Assembly: GCF_001431705.1 (NCBI RefSeq)
Contig: NZ_LJWX01000002.1
Coordinates: 248,001-312,000, forward strand
Reading direction: 5' to 3'
DNA length: 64,000 nucleotides
From: Ferrovum sp. JA12
Lineage (GTDB): Bacteria; Pseudomonadota; Gammaproteobacteria; Burkholderiales; Ferrovaceae
The first letter of the stretch is position 1; every line of letters begins with the position of its first letter. The translations under genes were made by a program, and so were the position numbers. Below, in pieces: positions 9,511 through 17,000 of the stretch. The notes under the pieces are model-generated. The model saw only the letters and a program-made list of their open reading frames with translations. It ran no database searches and was not told the DNA's origin.

Positions 9511-11070
9511 ATGGATAGCGTGTTGTGGTTTAAAAAGGACTTAAGAATTCATGATCACCAAGCGTTAACGGAAGCGCTCCGTCAATCCCGGGTCATGTGT
9601 ATTTATATTATGGATCCTGACCAATGGCAGCAGTTTGATCAGTCAGCCCAACACTATGCCTTTACGTTAGCCTGTTTACGGGATTTATATCGACAACTGC
9701 GAGAGGTGGGTGCTTTATTACATATTTTATCGGGTAGTACTGTGGAGGTTCTTGCGCGAATACAACGTATCCATCCCTTCGCGCAACTCTACTCCCACGA
9801 GGAAACGGGTAACTTCTGGAGTTATCAACGGGATAAGCAAGTAGCTAAATGGTGTCGAGAGCAAGGTGTTCAGTGGTTTCAATATCCTCAATTTGGCGTC
9901 AAACGTCGATTAGACTCAAGGGATCACTGGCAGAGACTCTGGCAACAACACATGAGTCAACCCGTTTACAATCTACCCGCCATAGGGCAACGGCTATGGT
10001 GGAGTGAGTCAGTCTTGCAAAAATTTGTTATTCCTGAGATGGATGAGCTGGGCTTAAAGCCTATGAGTATGGACAAGCGTCCTCAAGGGGGTCGGCAAGC
10101 GGCTTTATTGGTTTGGCAGCGCTTCATGGATAGTGGTGTGAATCGGTATCGTGGTGGTATTTCCTCTCCCCTGTCAGCCCCTACTGCTTGTTCACGGATG
10201 TCCGTGTATTTGACATATGGTTGTGTCAGTATGCGTGAGTTGGTGCAGTGGACCCATGGTGAACTGGATCAATTAATGAGTACAAATAGAGACCCTAAAC
10301 GCCTCGGTTTACAGGCTTTTTTAAGTCGTTTGTATTGGCATTGTCATTTCATACAAAAGCTTGAAAGTGAGCCTGAAATAGAGTGGCGTAATATGCACCG
10401 CGGTTATGATGGCCTGCGCGAAAATGAGTTTAATCAGCATTTCTTTGAGTTGTGGCAGAGTGGTCAAACCGGTTGGCCCCTGGTGGATGCCTCCATGGCG
10501 ATGTTAAAGCATGAAGGTTGGCTAAATTTTAGAATGCGGGCCCTATTGGTGTCCGTAGCCTCCTATCCGCTATGGTTACATTGGCGTCAGACGGGATTGT
10601 ATCTGGCTGGACAATTTTTAGATTACGAGCCTGGTATCCATTGGAGTCAAATGCAAATGCAATCAGGGACCACTGGAATTAATATTCCGCGTGTCTATAA
10701 CCCCATCAAACAAGCTAAAGATCATGACCCCAAAGGCGTGTTTGTCCGTCGTTGGTGCCCTTATTTAAAACGAGTGCCTGATAGCTTTATCTTTGAGCCT
10801 TATCTGATGCCTCGCTCCATGCAAGACAAAATTGGTGTATGGGTAGGAAGAGATATTCCTACCCCCTTAGTCAACTATGAAACCAGTGTCCGTCTCGCTA
10901 AAGACAAGTTATTTGCTCGCCGCAATACTGATACGGCCGTATCACAAGCACGGGAAGTACTTGAGCGTCATGGCTCTCGCTCAGGAAGCAATCAGCGTAA
11001 AAGAGGCTCCTCTGCCGCCCAAGCCAACGCTTCATCTCAATTAGGTTTTGAATTTGATGAAGGGCGTTAA
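9511..11070 (+). CDS. Cryptochrome/photolyase family protein
   Basis: A 519-residue photolyase-superfamily protein. The N-terminal alpha/beta antenna domain begins VLWFKKDLRIHDHQAL. The C-terminal FAD domain holds the GQTGWPLVDASMAMLKHEGW stretch and a diagnostic RVYNPIKQAKDHDPKGVFV segment. Relative to classical CPD photolyases the W-rich region is altered (LDYEPGIHWSQMQMQSG), so it belongs to a divergent branch. The Ser/Gln-rich tail after residue 485 looks disordered. It probably repairs UV lesions with blue light. Its 3' end overlaps the DUF2256 gene. Confidence 0.86.
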   Translation: MDSVLWFKKDLRIHDHQALTEALRQSRVMCIYIMDPDQWQQFDQSAQHYAFTLACLRDLYRQLREVGALLHILSGSTVEVLARIQRIHPFAQLYSHEETGNFWSYQRDKQVAKWCREQGVQWFQYPQFGVKRRLDSRDHWQRLWQQHMSQPVYNLPAIGQRLWWSESVLQKFVIPEMDELGLKPMSMDKRPQGGRQAALLVWQRFMDSGVNRYRGGISSPLSAPTACSRMSVYLTYGCVSMRELVQWTHGELDQLMSTNRDPKRLGLQAFLSRLYWHCHFIQKLESEPEIEWRNMHRGYDGLRENEFNQHFFELWQSGQTGWPLVDASMAMLKHEGWLNFRMRALLVSVASYPLWLHWRQTGLYLAGQFLDYEPGIHWSQMQMQSGTTGINIPRVYNPIKQAKDHDPKGVFVRRWCPYLKRVPDSFIFEPYLMPRSMQDKIGVWVGRDIPTPLVNYETSVRLAKDKLFARRNTDTAVSQAREVLERHGSRSGSNQRKRGSSAAQANASSQLGFEFDEGR

Positions 11071-11197
11071 GAAGGAACACTTACCAGTTAAGGTATGCAT
11101 TGTTTGCCAGAAACCTTTTGCTTGGCGAAAAAAATGGGCCAAGGTGTGGGATGAGGTGAAATACTGCTCTGAGCGTTGTCGCCGCAGTAAAAAATAA
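11057..11197 (+). CDS. DUF2256 small zinc-finger-like protein
   Basis: A 46-codon gene starting with ATG inside the end of the photolyase gene (14 bp overlap). The product has the DUF2256 pattern: LPVKVCIVCQKPFAWRKKW followed by WDEVKYCSERCRRSKK. Four cysteines (CxxC and YCxxxC) could hold a zinc ion. The family is known for sitting next to cryptochrome/photolyase genes, and here it lies between two of them, supporting a role linked to the photolyase branch. No biochemical function is known to me. Confidence 0.85.
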   Translation: MKGVKKEHLPVKVCIVCQKPFAWRKKWAKVWDEVKYCSERCRRSKK

Positions 11198-11217
11198 AAG
11201 TATAGGAGGCTCAATTC

Positions 11218-12516
11218 ATGACGCAAGCGATTTATTGGTTTCGCCGTGATTGTCGCTTAGAGGATAATCTGCTGTTCTTTAAAGCCATTGAGGAGTGCCA
11301 ATCACTCCTGCCAGTTTATATCGATAACACACAATACCACCACAGCACACAATGGGGATTCGTGCGCCAAGGTGATCATGCTAAAGCCTTTAAAAGACAA
11401 CTGTTACTGGAGCTCCGTCAACAATTAGAGAGTAGGGGAAGTCTATTGTGGTTGGCGGAAGGGGAACCTACCACGCTATTGATCAGTTGGTGTCGAGCCC
11501 TCAACATTTATCATATTTATACAGAAAGTATTGCCGCAGAAGAAGAGGAACAGGAAATTAAGCTGCTCGAGAGCGCTGGCATCAGTGTTCATAGTCTCTG
11601 TCAGTCAACCATGTTGGATAGGGAGTTGATTAAGCCTGTGTCAACTTATTTCCCCATGAGTTTTACGCGCTTTAGACAAAAAATTGAGGCTTTAGGGCTG
11701 CGCTTTACTGAAGTGTCTGAGGCTAACCTGAAAGACTTAAGGGTGCCCCTAGCGTGGCACAAGAGCGAGTGGGCATCAAGACAGATGTATCACAACTTAG
11801 AGTACACCTTAGATAAGAGAACCTCGCTGCCACTTATTGATGGTCAATGGATCACCCATAGGCGGGGGATAGAAGAGTATCTGACTCAGGATTATATTAA
11901 TAACCAACACATAGCCCACTACAAAGCTACCCGTAACCAATTACAAGGACCCTACTATTCATCAAAGTGGTCCGTTTGGCTCGCTCACGGCATTATCTCG
12001 GCACGACAATTAATGAGTATTGTGGAGCATTACGAAAAAACTAAGGGTGCTAATGAGAGTACCTATTGGTTATGGTTTGAGTTGCTGTGGCGCGATTATT
12101 TTCGTCATTTGTTTTATCAAAGAACCTGCTGTTTGTTTCGCTACCAAGGTTTGGCTACTCAGGATGAATTGGCGCCGGTATTCAATCCTGAACACTTTGC
12201 TGCCTGGTCACAGGGCAACACGGGCATCGATTTGATCGACGCGGCGATGCGTGAACTCAATACCACAGGTTATCTTTCGAACCGCCTCCGTCAGGTGGTG
12301 GCAAGTTATTGGATATACCACTATGGTGGCGATTGGCGGGCGGGAGCAGCTTGGTTTGAGTCACAACTCATTGACTATGATGTGTACAGTAATTATGGTA
12401 ACTGGCTTTATATTGCAGGTAAAGGAACAGACCCTCGAGGAGGGCGAGAGTTTAATGTGGAGAAACAAATCGCTCACTATGATGCTGAGGGACTTTACCG
12501 CCGAACTTGGCTGTAA
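11218..12516 (+). CDS. Cryptochrome DASH
   Basis: A 432-residue Cry-DASH protein. It has the N-terminal YWFRRDCRLEDN antenna domain and the family-specific YTESIAAEEEEQE segment near residue 105. The FAD domain carries TGYLSNRLRQVVASYWIY and IAGKGTDPRGGREFNVEKQ. DASH proteins bind MTHF and FAD and repair cyclobutane dimers mainly in single-stranded DNA. A GGAGG Shine-Dalgarno (11202-11206) precedes the start. The C-terminus stops soon after the conserved YDAEGLYRRTWL, shorter than long DASH proteins, but all FAD-domain motifs are present. Confidence 0.9.
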   Translation: MTQAIYWFRRDCRLEDNLLFFKAIEECQSLLPVYIDNTQYHHSTQWGFVRQGDHAKAFKRQLLLELRQQLESRGSLLWLAEGEPTTLLISWCRALNIYHIYTESIAAEEEEQEIKLLESAGISVHSLCQSTMLDRELIKPVSTYFPMSFTRFRQKIEALGLRFTEVSEANLKDLRVPLAWHKSEWASRQMYHNLEYTLDKRTSLPLIDGQWITHRRGIEEYLTQDYINNQHIAHYKATRNQLQGPYYSSKWSVWLAHGIISARQLMSIVEHYEKTKGANESTYWLWFELLWRDYFRHLFYQRTCCLFRYQGLATQDELAPVFNPEHFAAWSQGNTGIDLIDAAMRELNTTGYLSNRLRQVVASYWIYHYGGDWRAGAAWFESQLIDYDVYSNYGNWLYIAGKGTDPRGGREFNVEKQIAHYDAEGLYRRTWL

Positions 12517-12602
12517 TGCGGGGTTTAGAAAGAGGTATTTCCATTTGGCACGAAGGGCGAGGATGTGGTAAGTTACTTTTTTAAAAAATGGCTGAGGTGT
12601 CT

Positions 12603-12791
12603 GTGAAAACAGTGATAGCGATGGTGGTACTGCTGTTGGGGATGTTTTTGTTTATTGGCGTTACCGTTTATCGTTCCATGAGTTTTCCTCATGCTAAGTG
12701 TGACGAGGTATTAGCCGGTTCACAAATAGATGTCCCACAGGGGGTGTTAGAAAAGTGTCGCAGTCAATTAATAACGGATCCTCACAAGTGA
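12603..12791 (+). CDS. Small single-helix membrane protein
   Basis: About 62 residues with one N-terminal transmembrane segment (VIAMVVLLLGMFLFIGVTVY) and a short polar tail containing two Cys. GTG at 12603 is chosen because GAGG lies 5 bases upstream; an ATG at 12588 in the same frame lacks such a site. No family recognised. It is followed after 13 bp by another membrane protein gene and may be co-transcribed with it. Confidence 0.55.
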   Translation: MKTVIAMVVLLLGMFLFIGVTVYRSMSFPHAKCDEVLAGSQIDVPQGVLEKCRSQLITDPHK

Positions 12792-12804
12792 TATTAAGGA
12801 CGAT

Positions 12805-13221
12805 ATGACTCTTACTCAAACCAGAGCAATTCAAGGGGTAACGGTTGGTTTTATTGTTAATCTGTTAGGAGATTTACTGCTAGGCGTCAACGTTGAAGTG
12901 TACAAGGGTATTGCTACTTTTAATGTCCTGTGGATGCTCGATGTTTTTTTACTGCCTTTTATAGTGGGTTATGTTACCTCTCTCATCTATAAGAAAAGAG
13001 GAGGGCGATATGTGGCGTGCCTACCCCCTTTGCTGCTCAGGCCCTTGAGTTATTGGTATCTGCATTATGTGGCCCATCCTGTGGGCGACTTTTTTTATCA
13101 GCTTAACCTGTATTATTGGGGTCCCATGCTCATTCTCGTGGTGGAGTCTGCTAATTTTGGCGGCATTATTGGTGAAGTGAAAGCCGGTGTGTTCAGTAAA
13201 AAGCGAGAGAGCGCTTCATAA
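12805..13221 (+). CDS. Hypothetical multi-pass membrane protein
   Basis: 138 residues with about three to four hydrophobic segments (VTVGFIVNLLGDLLLG, LWMLDVFLLPFIVGYVTSLI, a central proline-rich segment, and YYWGPMLILVVES). AAGGA lies 6 bp before the ATG. I do not recognise a family. It sits in an unbroken plus-strand run from the light/redox cluster to the propeller gene, which begins just after it. Confidence 0.65.
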   Translation: MTLTQTRAIQGVTVGFIVNLLGDLLLGVNVEVYKGIATFNVLWMLDVFLLPFIVGYVTSLIYKKRGGRYVACLPPLLLRPLSYWYLHYVAHPVGDFFYQLNLYYWGPMLILVVESANFGGIIGEVKAGVFSKKRESAS

Positions 13222-13291
13222 AACTCTTGCTGTCAGTACAATTCTGCGTTACTTTGGGACGCAAATGAACTCTCTAGTTGAGCCCACCACT

Positions 13292-14269
13292 ATGTTTCTC
13301 TCTCGTTTTCTGACTTTTTTGATCCTGTTGAGCTGTGCAGGGTGTGTGATTGCTGAGGAGATTCCTCTGCATGAATTAATGGATGTTCCTCTGGCTGGTC
13401 ACGCCACCCGTTTGGATTATGCGAGTCTAGATCCTGCTAAGCATCTTCTGTTTATCGCGCACCTTGGGGATAGTAACATCATGGTGTTTGATACAGAAAA
13501 AAATAAGGTCATTCAAGTTATTCCTCACATAGAACATGTTCATGGCGTGTTGGTAGTCCCTGAGTTAAACCGAGTCTACGCTTCAGCCACTACCACGAAC
13601 GAAGTGGTTGTCATTGATGAAACGAGCTTACGGGAGATAGCTCGAATTCCTGGGGGTATTTATCCAGATGGCATGGCCTACGCCTCTCGAGAACATAAAT
13701 TGTATGTCTCCGACGAACATGGAAAAACTGAAACGGTTATTAATACGGTGAATAATCAGAGAGTCGCTACCATTCCCTTAGGGAGTGAGGTGGGAAATTC
13801 GCAATACGATCCTGTCTCCCATCACGTTTTTGTGAATGCACAAACCACTAACGAGCTCCTTGAAATTGATCCCTTACCAGATCGCGTGATCAACAGGTAT
13901 CCCTTAACCCATGAGTGCATAGGTGCCCATGGTTTATTAATTGACGCTACAGATCGCTTGGCCTTTATTGCCTGTGAAGGGACTCATATTTTAGTGGAGT
14001 TTAATCTGTTATCAAGGAGTGTGATGCAGAGCTACATCATTGTGAATCAACCAGATGTGTTGGCCTTTGATGAAGGGCAACGACTACTTTATATCGCCGG
14101 AGAGCAGGGCAGTGTGTCCCTATTCAGGGTGGGTCATGGGGTCAATAAAATATGGCAAGGTTTGATCGGTAACAATGCCCATGTGGTGGTTACAGATCCA
14201 CAGACCGGTCGGGTGTATTTTCCATTAATGAATGTGAACGGATCTCCAGTATTAAGGATTATGCATTAG
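13292..14269 (+). CDS. Secreted beta-propeller protein, YncE-like
   Basis: About 325 residues with an N-terminal signal sequence (MFLSRFLTFLILLSCAGCVIAEE; cleavage either by signal peptidase I after AE or as a lipoprotein at the Cys). Repeated blade-like units follow: LFIAHLGDSNIMVFDTEKNK, VYASATTTNEVVVIDETS, LYVSDEHGKTETVINTVNN, VFVNAQTTNELLEIDP. This pattern is typical of YncE/cytochrome-D1-like seven-bladed propellers in the periplasm. ATG at 13265 is an alternative start with a GGGA upstream. Ligand unknown. Confidence 0.75.
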   Translation: MFLSRFLTFLILLSCAGCVIAEEIPLHELMDVPLAGHATRLDYASLDPAKHLLFIAHLGDSNIMVFDTEKNKVIQVIPHIEHVHGVLVVPELNRVYASATTTNEVVVIDETSLREIARIPGGIYPDGMAYASREHKLYVSDEHGKTETVINTVNNQRVATIPLGSEVGNSQYDPVSHHVFVNAQTTNELLEIDPLPDRVINRYPLTHECIGAHGLLIDATDRLAFIACEGTHILVEFNLLSRSVMQSYIIVNQPDVLAFDEGQRLLYIAGEQGSVSLFRVGHGVNKIWQGLIGNNAHVVVTDPQTGRVYFPLMNVNGSPVLRIMH

Positions 14270-14588
14270 AGGGATGACTCGCTTTAGTAGGGATCATTTT
14301 TTGATAACCACTTTTAGCGGGTTGAATGACTGTTTTAAGCGCACTATTTTTTATTAATTTATCCACGGATCTCTCTAATTCAGGATGTTTTTCCTTCAGA
14401 GCCTGAGGGAGTTGCGCCTGACTCAATTCGGGAGTCAGAAAAAAAACCCCTAACAGTAATTGGAGGAGGTAGTGACTGTTTTTTTGCTTACACCCCGCAG
14501 TTGGCGATAGCGATAACGGGATCTTCCCTCGGGTCTGTGAGGGTAAAGGAGCATAATAAGAAGATAGGTTGGTGTTAGCATTGGCCAT
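14259..14588 (-). CDS. Hypothetical protein with one hydrophobic segment
   Basis: 109 residues, no family recognised. GGAGTG lies 5 bases before ATG 14588, which favours a real gene. A hydrophobic stretch (YLLQLLLGVFFLTPELSQAQ) near residues 40-59 ends in an AQA-like site. The mature part would be a short charged, helical domain (LPQALKEKHPELERSVDKL). The first 38 residues before that helix are unusual, so an internal start is possible. Its 3' end overlaps the convergent propeller gene by 11 bp. Confidence 0.5.
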   Translation of the reverse strand: MANANTNLSSYYAPLPSQTRGKIPLSLSPTAGCKQKNSHYLLQLLLGVFFLTPELSQAQLPQALKEKHPELERSVDKLIKNSALKTVIQPAKSGYQKMIPTKASHPSNA

Positions 14589-14851
14589 TTTTCACTCCCA
14601 AATGAGTTATTGACGTTTTAATATAAGCAAGAGTCGGGCCAAATCTTTAATTACATCATTAACCTAGGTTTTATGGGATTCTTAAGGCGATCTGAGCTTT
14701 TTTTAGGTCGTCAATAACAATATTCTTACGGATGGTTGAGGAACATGCACTGACTGAGCGCATCATTGTTGTGCTTTGATTGATTTTGGTGTAGCTAAAC
14801 AACAGGGCAACGGACTCGTAAATAAAGTATGGACTTGACTCGCTTTAGTAG
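14275..14851. repeat. Pair of perfect 16-bp direct repeats (TGACTCGCTTTAGTAG)
   Basis: The same 16 bases occur at 14275-14290, inside the 3' end of the hypothetical gene, and at 14836-14851. The second copy lies 38 bp before the IS3 remnant and near the left edge of the first accessory region. The 545 bp between them hold most of the hypothetical gene and about 245 bp of non-coding DNA. The copies could mark an old duplication or insertion boundary. Confidence 0.7.
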
Positions 14852-14889
14852 ATAGAAAGTCATAAGTAAAATTGAGATGAGAGAAACCC
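14589..14889. other. Non-coding stretch before the first accessory region
   Basis: About 300 bases between the hypothetical gene and the IS3 remnant. It is AT-rich, with no reading frame I can support, no tRNA and no convincing terminator. Its only notable content is the second copy of the 16-bp repeat at 14836-14851. Confidence 0.6.
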
Positions 14890-14994
14890 ATGAGTAGTAC
14901 AAGATACACAGATGAATTTAAAGCGGAAGATAGTAAACAAGTCATAGAGCGTGGGGTAGGTGTCCTTATGGTGGCCAATGGTTTTGTTCTCTAG
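14890..14994 (+). pseudogene. IS3-family OrfA fragment
   Basis: A 34-codon frame beginning MSSTRYTDEFKAEDSKQVIERG matches the helix-turn-helix start of IS3-type OrfA transposases, in which TDEFKxEAVKQVxERG is typical. It degenerates to a stop after GFVL. The remaining bases up to the IS256 end at 15134 carry no recognisable OrfB. It is a dead remnant at the edge of the accessory region. Confidence 0.7.
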
Positions 14995-15133
14995 GATAAA
15001 AAGCCTGTAGGCCAGGCTTATGTGTAGTCTGCAGCAAATGATGATGTGCTTGCGCTGAACAACAAAATCCATCCCATGAAGGAAAGGCACTTTGCCAGAG
15101 TCTTCGAGTACAGTTCGCATTTATTGACAGCAT

Positions 15134-16469
15134 GAGGGTGTCCTGGATTTTGTGTAAACGGAATTCATTAATGTTGCGGCATCCGGTCGTCAAACTGGAT
15201 AGTAAACCGGTTTAGCGCCGCCTTCCAATCCCGAATGGGCATCGTCCATTTTTTGCTGATGTTTTGGATCGCCAGGTAGAACAGTTTCAGCAGCGCCTCA
15301 TCAGTCGGAAACGAGCCACGATTCTTGGTGATTTTCCTCAGGCTCATGTTCAGCGATTCAATCGCATTAGTGGTGTAAATCACCCGGCGAATCTCCGGCG
15401 GATAGTCAAAGAACGGCGTGATGCGTATCCAGTTGCGCCGCCAGCTTTGGCCAATCGCCGGATAGTCTTTGTCCCACTTTTCCTCAAACGCCGTCAACTG
15501 CCGCTCCGCCTCATCCGCCGTGGCCGCGGTGTAAATGGCGCGCAGATCAGCGGCCACCTCTTTGCGCAGTTTCCAACCGACGTAATTCAGGCTGTAGCGC
15601 ACCATATGTACGATACAAAGCTGAACGGCGGTCTTGGGAAACACGGTTTCAATGGCTTCCGGGAAGCCCTTCAGCCCATCCACGCAGGCGATGAAGATGT
15701 CTTGCACACCACGATTCTTCAATTCCGTGACCACCTGTAGCCAGAACTTGGCGCCTTCCGTTTGGGCGATCCAGATACCCAGTAATTCCTTCTCTCCATC
15801 GAGCTTGATGCCCAGCGCCAGATAGACTGCTTTAACGCGCACTGCGCCGTTATCCCGCACTTTTACATGAATACAATCCATATAAACAATTGGATACAGC
15901 GCATCCAGCGGCCGGGATTGCCACGCTTTGACTTCTTCGATGACGGCATCGGTCACCGCTGAAATCAGACTGGGCGACACCTCTGTGCCATACATTTCTT
16001 CCAGATGACCCTGAATCTCACGCACCGTCATGCCACGACCGTACAAGGACAAAATCTTGTCGTCAAAGTCTGTCCAGCGGGTTTGATGTTTGGGGATCAG
16101 TTGCGGCTCAAAGCTGCTTTGCCGGTCGCGCGGAATTTCGATAGGCAATTCGCCAAACTCACCTTTGAGCGTCTTGCGGCTGGTGCCATTACGGGCGTTG
16201 CCAGCGGTATTGGCGATGGGCTCATGCTTGTCATGCCCAAGGTGGGCTGCCATCTCGGCTTGCAGCGCACGTTCCACGACAGCCTTGGTGAGCTGTTTAA
16301 GCAAGCCATGCTCGCCCAGTATATCTTCGGGTTTCTGGTAGCCGGCCAGCAGTTGGTCAATCAAATCAGGCGAGGGGGATTTCTTTGTTACGGTCATGTT
16401 CACTTCCTTTTCAAAGTTAGGCAGATTTTCCTGCCAAATGACCGTTTACACAAAATTTCTTACACCCTC
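15134..16469 (-). mobile_element. IS256-family insertion sequence
   Basis: A 1336-bp element with matching ends. The left end begins GAGGGTGT and, after five variable bases, has ATTTTGTGTAAACGG. The right end read on the reverse strand shows the same two blocks with a different five-base spacer. One transposase gene fills it. The bases just outside the two ends do not match over 8-9 bp, so no target duplication is seen. This suggests an adjacent deletion or recombination after insertion. On its right it abuts the truncated drmA. Confidence 0.9.
15168..16403 (-). CDS. IS256-family (Mutator-type) transposase
   Basis: A 411-residue intact DDE transposase. Typical IS256 features are ALQAEMAAHLGHDKHE near residue 50, YPIVYMDCIHVKVRDNG (first catalytic Asp), CVDGLKGFPEAIETVFP (second Asp), and RRVIYTTNAIESLNMSLRK (region of the catalytic Glu). 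Full length for the family with no frameshift, so probably active. It is the only gene of the 1336-bp element. Confidence 0.95.
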   Translation of the reverse strand: MNMTVTKKSPSPDLIDQLLAGYQKPEDILGEHGLLKQLTKAVVERALQAEMAAHLGHDKHEPIANTAGNARNGTSRKTLKGEFGELPIEIPRDRQSSFEPQLIPKHQTRWTDFDDKILSLYGRGMTVREIQGHLEEMYGTEVSPSLISAVTDAVIEEVKAWQSRPLDALYPIVYMDCIHVKVRDNGAVRVKAVYLALGIKLDGEKELLGIWIAQTEGAKFWLQVVTELKNRGVQDIFIACVDGLKGFPEAIETVFPKTAVQLCIVHMVRYSLNYVGWKLRKEVAADLRAIYTAATADEAERQLTAFEEKWDKDYPAIGQSWRRNWIRITPFFDYPPEIRRVIYTTNAIESLNMSLRKITKNRGSFPTDEALLKLFYLAIQNISKKWTMPIRDWKAALNRFTIQFDDRMPQH

Positions 16470-17000
16470 CTCTATGGACAGAGCAAACCCAGAGATCGTA
16501 GTCATTTTGAACGATTCAGACCCTACCACCAGCAATTATACGCACAGGTTGAGCCAACCAGTGTCACTCCATTCAGTGCGCCGGCGGTAGAACGCTCCCT
16601 TCATGGCATTATTGTCTCAGCTGTGCGACAGTTTGGAATATTGAATGCTGAGTCAAGCAGTCCGGATCCCTTCCCGCTAGGCGAAAGTTCCGTGTTGCGA
16701 AATTTGGTTGACGAGATGATAGCGCAGCGCGTTGGAGTCGTAGCTCCGGAAGAATATGATTCAGTAATGGAACAACTGCAACTCCGCCTTGACCAGTGGC
16801 AAAAATGGCAACCGAGCGAGTATGGTGGTTTTGGAGCCGCACCTGAAGATCCTCCTTTGCTGCACCCTGCAGGTAGTGCCGTGCCGCCAAGCTGGGATGG
16901 TCATAGCTGGCCGACCATGTCGTCGCTGCGAAATGTTGATGCTTCCTGTGAAGCAGAGATAACCCGATTTTTCAATCAACTTCAGGATGATCAAATATGA
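16470..17000 (+). pseudogene. drmA: 3' fragment of a DISARM drmA helicase gene
   Basis: The frame runs without a start straight out of the IS256 end. It begins LYGQSKPRDRSHFERFRPYH and continues LYAQVEPTSVTPFSAPAVER, the C-terminal helicase region of DrmA-type SF2 proteins from DISARM. About 176 residues remain; the Walker motifs and most of the helicase are lost. The stop overlaps the drmB start (ATGA), showing the original operon order drmA-drmB. It cannot make a helicase. Confidence 0.8.

Noticed and set aside
15264-15740. A 158-codon plus-strand frame
   Set aside because: Lies entirely antisense to the intact IS256 transposase, with no homology of its own.
16005-17000. A 331-codon open frame starting inside the IS256 element
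   Set aside because: Its first half is antisense to the transposase; only the part after 16470 is real drmA coding sequence. The joined frame is an artefact of the insertion.
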